Positions 29,018 through 38,112 of a DNA stretch of 64,000 nucleotides are shown piece after piece. The DNA lies in assembly GCF_000423605.1 (NCBI RefSeq), contig NZ_AUIH01000006.1, forward strand, positions 62,001 through 126,000, written 5' to 3'. This DNA is from Saccharospirillum impatiens DSM 12546 (lineage in GTDB: Bacteria; Pseudomonadota; Gammaproteobacteria; Pseudomonadales; Natronospirillaceae). The translations under genes were made by a program, and so were the position numbers. Below the pieces are notes generated by a model. That model was not told the origin of the DNA, did not search any database, and saw only the letters and a list, made by a program, of their open reading frames with translations. Each line of letters starts with the position of its first letter. Positions within the stretch are counted from its first letter, which is position 1.

Positions 29018-29719
29018 CTACAAATCCTGCTCTTCGAGCATGGTGGCGATGCGACTTTCAGCGTCCGTGCGCAGTCGAAATTCAACGCGTCTCGACCGTT
29101 CACCATCTTCCTCGCCAGAGTTGTCGGTAATGGGTTTTGAGGAAGACAGTCCATTGGCTGTCATGTGCTCTTTGAGCCAATCCCGCTGATTGCTCACTGC
29201 GGGTAAATTTAGCACATAGGCCAACGTCGAACGGGTTCGCTCCTGGCTCAGCCCCATGTTCAGGATGTAGGCTTCATCTTCGGTTTGTCCGAGCCAGCCA
29301 CTGGAGGTGTGACCCTCGATCCGGACTTCAGCGATATCATCCCGGTATTGATCGGAGGTGATGATGCGCATGTAGCGCGGAAAAAACTCCGCAAGAATGG
29401 TTTCAAACGCTGCGCTCAGATCGCTCTCCCCGCGACCAAAGATCAGGGATTCGCGATTGAACCGGATACTGAGATCAGGGTTAACCTCGGCACCCCAGCG
29501 CTCCAGATCCGGCTCAAACTCTTCGACCAAATCCTGGTATAACTGGGTTCGCAGACGGTCGTAGAGCACAGCAACCTCACTGACCTTGTTGCGTTCGATT
29601 TCAGCATCCACCATGAACACGATAGCGACCAGCAAGAACACCATCATCAGGCCAGCCATCAGGTCACTGACCGAGACCCAGTGCTCCTCCTGCTCAATAT
29701 GCTCGCCATCATCTCTCAT
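29018..29719 (-). CDS. ZorB-like OmpA/MotB-family membrane protein
   Basis: A 233-residue protein with an N-terminal cytoplasmic segment, one membrane helix opened by SDLMAGLMMVFLL (the Asp is at the position of the proton-carrying Asp of MotB and ZorB), and a periplasmic OmpA-like peptidoglycan-binding domain with EGHTSS and SRRVEFRL. The helix motif is the one seen in ZorB of Zorya anti-phage systems. Its ATG overlaps the stop of the ZorA-like gene by 4 bp. Confidence 0.85.
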   Translation of the reverse strand: MRDDGEHIEQEEHWVSVSDLMAGLMMVFLLVAIVFMVDAEIERNKVSEVAVLYDRLRTQLYQDLVEEFEPDLERWGAEVNPDLSIRFNRESLIFGRGESDLSAAFETILAEFFPRYMRIITSDQYRDDIAEVRIEGHTSSGWLGQTEDEAYILNMGLSQERTRSTLAYVLNLPAVSNQRDWLKEHMTANGLSSSKPITDNSGEEDGERSRRVEFRLRTDAESRIATMLEEQDL

Positions 29720-30960
29720 TTCGACTGCTCGGCCAGCCTGACCAAATCATGCAACTTGTCAGTCAGCGGCGTATAGTCGTTGACAAATTTTTCCGACAAA
29801 GCCGTCAACTGGTAACCAAAGGATTTCATCGCCTGGTTCAGCTCGGCTTCGAGCGTTTGGTCCATTTGCTGCATTTGTTTATCGTTGCGTTCCAGCAACT
29901 GCGTCAACTGCGTACCCATGGTTTGCTGGGCTCGCTCGGTGCCTTCCATCAGAACATCACTGACGTTTTTCACGGTATCGCGAATATCGGTCGCCGACCC
30001 TTCGAGCAAAGTGCGCATTTGCCGCCCCTGCGTTTCCACCAGTTGCTGCATACCTTCGGTCAATTGCAGTATTCGCGTTTCCAGCTGTGGCAGGCCCTGC
30101 TGGGCATCGACCACCAGGTTTGAAAAGGTCGACAGGTATTCCCGCAGGTTTTCGCTTTGAGTCTGCAGCGTCGACAGCAGTGCCTCCATGTCTTCCGCCA
30201 CACTGGTGAACGACCGGGTTTGCTGTATCAGCCTTTCAAACGACTCCGCGCCCAGCTTGGCGCTTTCAGCACTCTGGCGATTGCTCTCGACGAGCGCCTC
30301 TATCGATTCACGATGCTCTTTTTGCCAGACGATCATCTGGCCGACGGCTTCATTCAATTGCCTGAAGTTCTCACCGTACTGTTCTTCAATGCGGGTATTG
30401 AACTCGCGCATCACATGGCCTATGGCTTGCTGCAATGCCTGCTGATTGGCCTCAGTCATGTCTGACTGGTAGTTGCGAATGGTGCTTTCAAGCTGTTTTT
30501 GCTGTGCCAGTTGAGCCCCGTGTTGCTGTTTCAACAGTGAACTGACCGGTTCAGCATCCTCAGTCGCCAAATGATTGGATATACGCTCAAGATGCCAGGC
30601 CAGGTCATCCATGGTCGCGGTTTGTTTCGCTTCCCGATGAGCACGCACACGCATACTGGCGACGGCATAGCGAAACTTGATGGTCAGTGCGCCCAGCAAA
30701 CCGGCTATCGAAGTCCAGAAGGCTGTTTTAAGCCCCTCCAGCAGCGCAGGCACACTCGACTGAATGGCGTTTGTGTCAAACTCGGCAAGACCCAGCGCTA
30801 CACCCAGGAAGGTACCAAAGATACCGATACTGGTCAGGATACTGGGAGTGTAGTTCGCCGTATGGGCGGAGTAGACAGGGCCATGAAAATAGAGCAACAA
30901 AACGCCAATGACACCGATAAATACCCAGGTCAGGGTCGAAAATGACGCGATTATTTCCAT
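29716..30960 (-). CDS. ZorA-like MotA/ExbB-family protein with long helical tail
   Basis: A 414-residue protein. The N-terminal about 100 residues hold three membrane helices with the MotA/TolQ/ExbB-type segment (TSIGIFGTFLGVALGL, then FWTSIAGLLGALT). The remaining about 300 residues are Gln/Glu-rich and predicted coiled coil, like the intracellular tail of ZorA. Together with the ZorB-like protein it should form a proton-driven rotary complex. This is the first gene of a three-gene operon. Confidence 0.85.
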   Translation of the reverse strand: MEIIASFSTLTWVFIGVIGVLLLYFHGPVYSAHTANYTPSILTSIGIFGTFLGVALGLAEFDTNAIQSSVPALLEGLKTAFWTSIAGLLGALTIKFRYAVASMRVRAHREAKQTATMDDLAWHLERISNHLATEDAEPVSSLLKQQHGAQLAQQKQLESTIRNYQSDMTEANQQALQQAIGHVMREFNTRIEEQYGENFRQLNEAVGQMIVWQKEHRESIEALVESNRQSAESAKLGAESFERLIQQTRSFTSVAEDMEALLSTLQTQSENLREYLSTFSNLVVDAQQGLPQLETRILQLTEGMQQLVETQGRQMRTLLEGSATDIRDTVKNVSDVLMEGTERAQQTMGTQLTQLLERNDKQMQQMDQTLEAELNQAMKSFGYQLTALSEKFVNDYTPLTDKLHDLVRLAEQSK

Positions 30961-31056
30961 GCCACACCTATTCCTAAGAAAGCGATGGGCAGTATGCCAC
31001 TGGCAAGCGCTCGCCTCAAAGGCTGAATGTCATGCCATGACCCGAATTAACCCTAC

Positions 31057-31083
31057 AAAAAAAGGCGACCCAAGGTCGCCTTT
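31057..31083 (-). terminator. Intrinsic terminator of oadGAB
   Basis: On the minus strand AAAGGCGACC-TTG-GGTCGCCTTT is followed by a run of T (A-run 31057-31063 on the plus strand), 17 bp after the oadB stop. Confidence 0.92.
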
Positions 31084-31099
31084 GCGGTAACTCTGGGGA

Positions 31100-32266
31100 T
31101 CAGCCGAGGTAACTGAGCAACACACCCGCTGCGACCGCAGAGCCAACAACACCGGCCACATTGGGGCCCATGGCATGCATCAGCAGGAAGTTCTGGTTGT
31201 TGTTCTCCAGACCCACTTTGTTGGATACGCGGGCTGCCATTGGCACGGCTGAAACGCCAGCCGAGCCAATCAGCGGGTTGATCGGTGTTTTACTCATCAG
31301 GTTCATCAGTTTGGCCATCAATACACCCGTAGCTGTGCCGACACAGAATGCGGCTAAACCAAGCACCAGAATACCCAGTGTCTCGACATTCAGGAAAGCA
31401 TCAGCACTCAGCTTGGAACCTACCGCCAGCCCGAGAAAGATCGTGACCGTGTTCATCAGAGCGTTTTGAGCCGTATCGCTCAGGCGCTCTACCACACCGC
31501 TTTCTTTCATCAGGTTGCCGAAACAAAACATACCCAACAAAGGTGCCGCAGAGGGCAAAAACATGGCGACGACTACCAGGACCATCAGCGGAAAGACGAT
31601 CTTTTCTCGCTTGCTTACAACACGCAGCTGAGTCATGGTGATCTTGCGCTCAGCCTTGGTCGTCAGAGCCCGCATGATAGGGGGCTGTATCAGCGGAACA
31701 AGGGCCATATAGCTGTAGGCGGCTACCGCAATGGCACCCAGCAAATCTGGCGCCAGTCGACTGGCTACGAAAATGGAAGTTGGCCCATCAGCCCCGCCGA
31801 TGATGCCAATGGCCGCTGCGTCTGCCAGCGAGAAATCCATCCAGCCCATTGAAGACATCCAGACGGCACCAATAATGGTGCCAAAGATACCAAATTGAGC
31901 TGCAGCCCCGAGAAACAGCGTCTTGGGGTTAGCCAGCATGGGACCAAAGTCAGTCATGGCACCAACGCCCATGAAGATGAGCAATGGAAAGACCCCGCTT
32001 TCGATGCCAATGCTGTAAACGTAATACAGCAAGCCGCCCGCAGCCTCCAGGTGTCCATCAGCCGCATAGATGGGCTCGGCATACATGCCAGCCCCGGGTA
32101 TATTGACCAGAATGGCTCCAAAACCGATAGGCAACAGCAACAACGGCTCGAACCGTTTGTTGATCGCCAGATACAGCAACACCAACCCTATGATGATCAT
32201 ACTGAACTGACCCAGGGTAAGGTTGGCGAGCCCCGATTGCCCCAATAATACGTTGAGCTTATCCAT
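31100..32266 (-). CDS. oadB: Na+-translocating decarboxylase beta subunit
   Basis: A 388-residue polytopic membrane protein that couples decarboxylation of carboxybiotin to Na+ export. The conserved [13 protein letters not shown] segment with its Asp, and [10 protein letters not shown] near the C-terminus, mark the family. It starts 11 bp after oadA. The operon order is oadG-oadA-oadB. Confidence 0.94.
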   Translation of the reverse strand: MDKLNVLLGQSGLANLTLGQFSMIIIGLVLLYLAINKRFEPLLLLPIGFGAILVNIPGAGMYAEPIYAADGHLEAAGGLLYYVYSIGIESGVFPLLIFMGVGAMTDFGPMLANPKTLFLGAAAQFGIFGTIIGAVWMSSMGWMDFSLADAAAIGIIGGADGPTSIFVASRLAPDLLGAIAVAAYSYMALVPLIQPPIMRALTTKAERKITMTQLRVVSKREKIVFPLMVLVVVAMFLPSAAPLLGMFCFGNLMKESGVVERLSDTAQNALMNTVTIFLGLAVGSKLSADAFLNVETLGILVLGLAAFCVGTATGVLMAKLMNLMSKTPINPLIGSAGVSAVPMAARVSNKVGLENNNQNFLLMHAMGPNVAGVVGSAVAAGVLLSYLG

Positions 32267-32277
32267 TCGTTATTCCC

Positions 32278-34077
32278 TCACAACGTCAGCAGGGTATCGC
32301 CTACGGACACCGAGTCACCTTCTTTCACCTGGACGGTTCCAACCGTTCCGGCCTGGGGAGCACTGACTTCGGTTTCCATCTTCATGGCTTCCAGAATCAT
32401 GACCACCTGCCCTTCATCAACGGTGTCGCCTGGCTGAACCAGAATCTTGAAAATATTGCCAGCAAGCGGAGCCGGAACGTCCGTTCCACTTTCAGCAGGT
32501 GCCGCCGGGGTCGAGGAGACCTCACCGCCTTCACTGATGTCCGTCTTATAGGTTTTGCCGTTGATGGACACGCTGACACCACCGGACGCATCGACCTGGG
32601 CGACGTATGACTTACCGTTTATTGCGACCGTGTAAGTAGCTGCTTCGGCCTTACCAGCCTTGGCTGGCGTGGCTACAGCGGCAGTGGGCACTGGCTCAAA
32701 GGCGTCGGCATTACCGCGATTCTGCAGGAACTTCAGACCGATTTGCGGAAACAGAGCATAGGTAAGAACATCATCGACCACGTCATGAGCAAGCTGGATA
32801 TCCTTTTCTTTGGCGATATCTTTAAGTTCAGACGTCAGCTTGTCCATCTCGTCATCAATCATATCAGCCGGACGACAGGTGATCGCTTCACCACCGTTAA
32901 GGACCTTGGCTTGTAACTCAGTATCAAAAGGCGCTGGCGCGGAGCCGTACTCACCTTTAAGGATAGCCTGTGTTTCCTTGGAGATGGACTTGTACCGTTC
33001 GCCGGTTAGAACGTTCAGCACCGCTTGGGTGCCCACGATCTGGGAGGTGGGTGTTACCAGGGGGATGTAGCCGAGGTCTTTACGAACCTTCGGGATCTCA
33101 TCCAGAACCGCGTCGAATTTATCGCCAGCGCCCTGCTCTTTCAACTGACTTTCCATGTTAGTCAGCATGCCACCTGGCACCTGGGCGACCAGAATACGTG
33201 AATCCACGCCACGTAGCTGCCCTTCAAAAGCCGCGTATTTCTTACGCACCGTGCGAAAATAGGAGGCGATTTCCTCCAGTTTGAGCAGGTCAAAGCCAGG
33301 ATCACGATCAGTACCCTGCAAGGCCGAAACAATGGACTCCGTTGGCGAGTGCCCATAGGTCATCGACATGGACGAAATTGCGGTGTCCACATGATCAATA
33401 CCGGCCTCAATAGCTTTGAGCAAGGTCATCGAGGACAACCCAGCCGTCGCGTGGCAATGCAGGCTGATCGGAATGTCCAGGGCCGCCTTCAACTTGGTGA
33501 CCAGCTCAAAAGCGTCGTACGGCGTCAGAATACCGGACATGTCTTTGATCGCCAGCGAGTCGGCTCCCATGTCTTCGATTTCACGGGCCAGTTGAACCCA
33601 GTTCTCAGTGTTGTGAACCGGGCTGGTCGTATAGGAGATCGTACCTTGTGCGTGCGCGCCATTGGCTTTTACCGCGGCCATGGCACGCTGCAAATTACGG
33701 GGGTCATTCATTGCGTCGAAAACGCGGAACACGTCAACGCCGTTGGTTACCGCACGCTCAACAAACCGGTCAACCACGTCGTCTGCATAATGGCGATATC
33801 CGAGCAGGTTTTGACCGCGCAGCAACATTTGCTGACGGGTATTGGGCATGGCTTTTTTCAACTCGCGGATCCGATCCCAGGGATCTTCACCCAGATACCG
33901 GATGCAGGCATCAAATGTTGCCCCGCCCCAGGACTCCAAAGACCAGTAGCCGATGTTATCGAGTTTCTCGCAGACTGGCAGCATGTCGTCGATGCGCAAC
34001 CGAGTCGCGAACAGCGACTGATGAGCATCACGCAGTACGACATCGGTCAGCTTGATTGGATTTTTGTTAGCACTCAT
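32278..34077 (-). CDS. oadA: Oxaloacetate decarboxylase alpha subunit (biotin carrier)
   Basis: A 599-residue cytoplasmic protein that transfers CO2 from oxaloacetate to biotin. The N-terminal carboxyltransferase TIM barrel begins [19 protein letters not shown]; a linker follows; the C-terminal biotinyl domain carries EAMKMETE with the biotin-accepting Lys566. The length fits OadA rather than pyruvate carboxylase. With OadB and OadG it forms the Na+ pump. Confidence 0.95.
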   Translation of the reverse strand: MSANKNPIKLTDVVLRDAHQSLFATRLRIDDMLPVCEKLDNIGYWSLESWGGATFDACIRYLGEDPWDRIRELKKAMPNTRQQMLLRGQNLLGYRHYADDVVDRFVERAVTNGVDVFRVFDAMNDPRNLQRAMAAVKANGAHAQGTISYTTSPVHNTENWVQLAREIEDMGADSLAIKDMSGILTPYDAFELVTKLKAALDIPISLHCHATAGLSSMTLLKAIEAGIDHVDTAISSMSMTYGHSPTESIVSALQGTDRDPGFDLLKLEEIASYFRTVRKKYAAFEGQLRGVDSRILVAQVPGGMLTNMESQLKEQGAGDKFDAVLDEIPKVRKDLGYIPLVTPTSQIVGTQAVLNVLTGERYKSISKETQAILKGEYGSAPAPFDTELQAKVLNGGEAITCRPADMIDDEMDKLTSELKDIAKEKDIQLAHDVVDDVLTYALFPQIGLKFLQNRGNADAFEPVPTAAVATPAKAGKAEAATYTVAINGKSYVAQVDASGGVSVSINGKTYKTDISEGGEVSSTPAAPAESGTDVPAPLAGNIFKILVQPGDTVDEGQVVMILEAMKMETEVSAPQAGTVGTVQVKEGDSVSVGDTLLTL

Positions 34078-34118
34078 GGCAATCGCCCTTAGCGTTCAGT
34101 GAAATGGGTTGGCAATGG

Positions 34119-34349
34119 TCAGTGGCCGTGTACGGCCTTGACTGCAGCGGCCACAGCCGCCAGTTCAGACAAATCTTCTGCAGTTGAAGGCCGCCGTTTG
34201 CCCTTGGCTTCCGGTTCTGGAAGGCCGAAGAAGCGGTTGATGATTTTGGACATCAAAGTAGTGCCAATCACCAAAACGGTTAAGAATACGAATACAGTAC
34301 CCATTCCCATGAACAGCAGCGAAAAACCTTCTCTTAGAAATTCGGACAT
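34119..34349 (-). CDS. oadG: Oxaloacetate decarboxylase gamma subunit
   Basis: A 76-residue protein with one N-terminal membrane helix (GFSLLFMGMGTVFVFLTVLV) and a short polar tail ending in His, as in OadG, which binds Zn2+ and anchors OadA. Start 34349 is preceded by AAGGATCTCCTG; the 12-residue longer frame to 34385 is unlikely. First gene of the operon. Confidence 0.88.
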   Translation of the reverse strand: MSEFLREGFSLLFMGMGTVFVFLTVLVIGTTLMSKIINRFFGLPEPEAKGKRRPSTAEDLSELAAVAAAVKAVHGH

Positions 34350-34683
34350 CAGGAGATCCTTAATGTTGGCCGGCCGCAGAGACACCCTTCAAATCATCGA
34401 TGAAACGGTGCGTTCGGCACCCTGTTCGACGATCTGAATTCTGACTCTGAATGGTTGATTGTGGCTGATCTTGCCGTAAGCAGCACAGCGCCGAGCGTCG
34501 GTAGGGTACCCCAAACCCGAGAATTGGCGCAACAGAGGTCAGTTCAGCAACTTTCGCAACAAACTGTTGCAATATGCTGAATTGACAGGGATTTTCGACC
34601 TTGATTCGACCTTGGTCTCAGGTAGACTCCGCGCCTGTTTTTCATACAATTCAAGAGCAGTCAGACATGAAAGTGAGCCAACA
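34350..34683. other. Divergent upstream region of oadGAB and dusC
   Basis: 334 bp without a credible gene. It contains a probable dusC promoter (34601-34628) and must contain the oadG promoter, for which no clear hexamers were seen. Confidence 0.5.
34601..34628 (+). promoter_or_regulatory. Probable dusC promoter
   Basis: TTGATT (34601-34606), 16 bp spacer, TAGACT (34623-34628), followed by a GC-rich stretch; the dusC ATG is 55 bp further on. Confidence 0.5.
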
Positions 34684-35658
34684 ATGCGCCTGATACTGGC
34701 CCCGATGGAAGGGCTTGCCGATGTGTACCTGCGCCGGTTGATTACCGCCCAGGGCGGCTTCGATCGCGTAATCTCAGAATTTGTTCGTGTCGTGGATCAA
34801 TTACTGCCGGAAAGTGTTTTTTACAGCATCTGCCCGGAACTTCTGCAGGGCAGCCGAACAGACAGCGGCACACCCGTTCGAGTTCAACTTCTGGGTAATC
34901 ATCTGGAGGCTCTGGCGGCCAATGCACAGCGCGCCATAGCGTTGGGGTCTGATGGTATTGATCTGAATTTTGGCTGCCCCAGCAAGACGGTTAATCGCAG
35001 CCAGGGTGGCGCTGTATTGTTACGCGAACCGGATACCCTGTATCAGGTAGTCAAGGCTGTCAGAGAGGCACTGCCTGAGCACATCACCGTCTCAGCCAAA
35101 ATGCGACTGGGTTATGATGATACCGAACTGATGCTGGACAATGCCCGGGCGATCGCCGATGCCGGGGCCACAGAATTGACCGTTCATGCCCGAACCCGGG
35201 CTCAGGGTTACGCGCCACCCGCCCACTGGCACGAGCTGGCGCGCATACGCAGCGCCATCTCCATTCCGCTGATCGCAAACGGCGATGTCTGGTCACCCGC
35301 CGATTACCAGGCCTGCAGCCAGATAGCCGGCACCCAGGACGTTATGCTGGGGCGAGGCGCCATCCGGCATCCGGATCTGGCCCATCGAATCCGCCAAAAT
35401 AATGAAACCACCCTGGATTGGCAGCGCCTGTGCGGGCTGATTGTTCAGTTCTGGCGCGAAGTACGGGCAGACATGCCGGAAAAATACTGTGCAGGACGTC
35501 TGAAGCAGTGGCTCAATCACCTTAGAGTCGCGCATTCGGGTGCCGAGCGCTTGTGGCTGGAGGTAAGAGCTGAGCGCTCCACCCAGGCACTGGATCGCCT
35601 GATTCACAACCTGGAGCCTGATTCCGACCCTGTACGCAATTCATCAGGCCAGCCATAG
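34684..35658 (+). CDS. dusC: tRNA-dihydrouridine synthase (DusC type)
   Basis: A 324-residue FMN enzyme that reduces uridine in tRNA (U16 for DusC). The start at 34684 gives MRLILAPMEGLADVYLRR, the family N-terminus; the frame further upstream is not conserved. The catalytic Cys lies in LNFGCPSKTVN and the FMN/tRNA motif in TVHARTR. DusC is favoured over DusA/B by the VISEFVRV segment. Single-gene unit ahead of the tRNA-Arg genes on the opposite strand. Confidence 0.88.
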   Translation: MRLILAPMEGLADVYLRRLITAQGGFDRVISEFVRVVDQLLPESVFYSICPELLQGSRTDSGTPVRVQLLGNHLEALAANAQRAIALGSDGIDLNFGCPSKTVNRSQGGAVLLREPDTLYQVVKAVREALPEHITVSAKMRLGYDDTELMLDNARAIADAGATELTVHARTRAQGYAPPAHWHELARIRSAISIPLIANGDVWSPADYQACSQIAGTQDVMLGRGAIRHPDLAHRIRQNNETTLDWQRLCGLIVQFWREVRADMPEKYCAGRLKQWLNHLRVAHSGAERLWLEVRAERSTQALDRLIHNLEPDSDPVRNSSGQP

Positions 35659-35761
35659 GCCTGACCATAACGCGATTAACCAGTAACGCCAGCCGATAAC
35701 ATAGCGGTAACTGACCATCACAACCGACACGGGAAGACTGAAAAACTAGGGGGGAGAAAAA

Positions 35762-35838
35762 TGGCGCGCCCGGCACGATTCGAACGTGCGACCGCCTGGT
35801 TCGTAGCCAGGTACTCTATCCAGCTGAGCTACGGGCGC
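35762..35838 (-). tRNA. tRNA-Arg (ACG), copy 1
   Basis: 77 bases with encoded CCA. Anticodon stem-loop CCUGG-CUACGAA-CCAGG gives ACG. Identical to the copy at 35972. Confidence 0.97.
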
Positions 35839-35971
35839 GTACATCACCGATGTTTTACCTCACCGGCCTGGAGGGATCTTATAGCAGGGAGGCCTAGCGC
35901 CTTGCCCTTTTTACTCGTTACTTATTCTTACCAATGATCAACACATTGTGCATTGCTGAAACCAGTAAGAA

Positions 35972-36048
35972 TGGCGCGCCCGGCACGATTCGAACGTGCG
36001 ACCGCCTGGTTCGTAGCCAGGTACTCTATCCAGCTGAGCTACGGGCGC
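35972..36048 (-). tRNA. tRNA-Arg (ACG), copy 2
   Basis: 77 bases, identical to copy 1 and 133 bp from it; downstream of tRNA-Ser in transcription order. Confidence 0.97.
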
Positions 36049-36129
36049 GTAACTTGGCGAAACCGTTTCCGCCTTGCTTTCCTGATTGAGACTGACGGGT
36101 TAGCACCCTTTTATCCCAACGAAAAACAA

Positions 36130-36219
36130 TGGCGGAGAGAGAGGGATTCGAACCCTCGATAGGATTTCTCCTATACACCCTTAGCAGGGGTGCGCCTTCA
36201 GCCACTCGGCCATCTCTCC
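36130..36219 (-). tRNA. tRNA-Ser (GCT)
   Basis: 90 bases with the long variable arm of class II tRNAs and encoded CCA. Anticodon loop CUGCUAA gives GCU. The order csrA, tRNA-Ser, tRNA-Arg is conserved in gammaproteobacteria. A -10-like TAACAT with GC-rich discriminator lies just upstream (36239-36234). Confidence 0.97.
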
Positions 36220-36325
36220 AAACAACGGCGCGCATGTTATCATGTTTTTCACAAAAGAAAAGGAAAAACTTCAATAAAATGAAGCGATTAGCTCCATTTC
36301 ATTAACATGCCCCGGCCCGGGCTAA

Positions 36326-36520
36326 CTACAGGTCATCCTCACCTTCAGGGTGACCCATCTCGCGTTGAATACGCTGATAGATTTCTTCACGGTGCACAGC
36401 TACGTCCTTGGGGGCATTCACACCAATACGAACCTGATTACCCTTGACCCCCAACACAGTCACAGTGACTTCATCACCGATCATGAGTGTTTCACCTACA
36501 CGGCGCGTCAAAATAAGCAT
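36326..36520 (-). CDS. csrA: Carbon storage / translational regulator CsrA (RsmA)
   Basis: A 64-residue RNA-binding homodimer that binds GGA motifs in mRNA leaders. The sequence [16 protein letters not shown] with Arg in the first strand and the second RNA contact in [10 protein letters not shown] is canonical. The ribosome site TAGGAGAG precedes the start. Placed between lysC and tRNA-Ser as in related genomes. Confidence 0.97.
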   Translation of the reverse strand: MLILTRRVGETLMIGDEVTVTVLGVKGNQVRIGVNAPKDVAVHREEIYQRIQREMGHPEGEDDL

Positions 36521-36769
36521 CTAAACTCTCCTAAATGTTCTGGAAACTTCCAGTATCCAGCTCCTGATTGTGCAATTTGCTAGCGGCGGCCCAATCCTGA
36601 GACCAACATCCTTTTAACAAATACACCTCAGAGTATTGACCACATACATTAAAAATAAAGCCGGACTGTCCACATTTCTGCAATAATCCGCCTCTATCCG
36701 CACTTTATAGCCTGTCATTCCGGGCAGTGGAATGCAGACCTTTACCATCGAAACCGGCAAACAACCGAT

Positions 36770-38002
36770 TTAACGATCTTGCTCACGCGCATCCAGCTCA
36801 AAAGCCGAGTGAAGCGCACGCACCGCCAGCTCAAGGTAGCGTTCAGCAATAACGACCGCAACCTTGATCTCAGACGTAGAAATCATTTGTATATTGATAT
36901 TCTCAGCCGCCAGTGTATCGAACATTTTCGAGGCCACGCCGGCGTGTGACCGCATGCCAACACCAACAATCGATACCTTGGCAATATTGGCATCGCCCCG
37001 AACTTCGCGAGCACCCAGATCATTGCCAACTTCATTCAGGACTTTCTTGACCCGTTCGAAATCGTTGCGATGGACCGTAAAGGTGAAATCTGTGGAGTTA
37101 TCATCCGCCACGTTTTGCACAATCATATCCACTTCAATGTTTGCGGCACTGACAGGCCCCAGAATACGACTGGCCACACCGGGGATGTCCGGCACGCCCA
37201 ACACAGTCAGTTTGGCTTCATCGCGGTTAAAGGCAATGCCTGAAATTACCGGCTGTTCCATGGGCTGTTCTTCCTCCAGCGTAATCAAAGTGCCCGGACC
37301 ATCGACGAAACTCGATAATACCCGCAGCGGAACGTTGTATTTGCCAGCAAATTCAACCGACCGGATCTGTAACACCTTAGATCCCTGACTGGCCATTTCC
37401 AGCATTTCTTCAAAGGTTATCTTGTCGAGCCGACGAGCACTGTCGACCACCCTGGGGTCGGTGGTGTATACGCCGTCGACATCGGTGTAAATCTGGCATT
37501 CATCGGCCTTCAATGCCGCAGCCAGCGCCACGGCCGTGGTATCGGACCCGCCACGCCCCAGCGTTGTTGTATTGCCGAGCTCATCCACCCCCTGAAAACC
37601 GGCAACCACAACGACTCGCCCGGTTTTCAGATCGTTCTGAATCGATTCAACATCAATGTGCTTGATGCGGGCCTTGGTATGGGCACTGTCCGTTACGATC
37701 CGCACCTGATCACCGGTGTAGGAGCGAGCTGAGCAACCGCGCTTTTGCAAAGCCATGCTCAGCAGGGCGATGGTCACCTGCTCGCCAGTAGAGACCAGTA
37801 CGTCCATCTCACGGGGGTTGGGCTGGTCTGTAATCGCAGACGCCAAAGACAACAGCCGATTCGTTTCCCCACTCATAGCAGATACAACGACCACAACATC
37901 ATGGCCATTATCGCAAAACGTTTTCACTTTATCAGCGACATGCTCAATCCGGTCAGTTGTGCCAACCGAGGTGCCGCCGTATTTCTGGACGTACAGAGCC
38001 AT
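36770..38002 (-). CDS. lysC: Aspartate kinase
   Basis: Phosphorylates aspartate, the first step to lysine, threonine and methionine. The product has 410 residues: a kinase domain starting MALYVQKYGGTSVG and two ACT domains in the C-terminal third (VLGVPDIPGVASRIL; VSIVGVGMRSHAGVASKMF), the layout of the feedback-inhibited monofunctional enzyme. Start 38002 is chosen for the family N-terminus. It follows alaS by 110 bp. Confidence 0.95.
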   Translation of the reverse strand: MALYVQKYGGTSVGTTDRIEHVADKVKTFCDNGHDVVVVVSAMSGETNRLLSLASAITDQPNPREMDVLVSTGEQVTIALLSMALQKRGCSARSYTGDQVRIVTDSAHTKARIKHIDVESIQNDLKTGRVVVVAGFQGVDELGNTTTLGRGGSDTTAVALAAALKADECQIYTDVDGVYTTDPRVVDSARRLDKITFEEMLEMASQGSKVLQIRSVEFAGKYNVPLRVLSSFVDGPGTLITLEEEQPMEQPVISGIAFNRDEAKLTVLGVPDIPGVASRILGPVSAANIEVDMIVQNVADDNSTDFTFTVHRNDFERVKKVLNEVGNDLGAREVRGDANIAKVSIVGVGMRSHAGVASKMFDTLAAENINIQMISTSEIKVAVVIAERYLELAVRALHSAFELDAREQDR

Positions 38003-38112
38003 GGGACCCGTTCCAAAACCTATGCTATGAATCAAACAGGGGGAAAGCCACCCTGCCCCTTTTTATCGCCGCTGCCGGTGAATGACCCCCGGCTGCCCGC
38101 GACGATTAACGC

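Noticed and set aside
35953-36274. Open frames across the tRNA-Arg and tRNA-Ser genes
   Set aside because: Antisense or through-reads of tRNA genes, with no ribosome sites and repeated in each tRNA copy.
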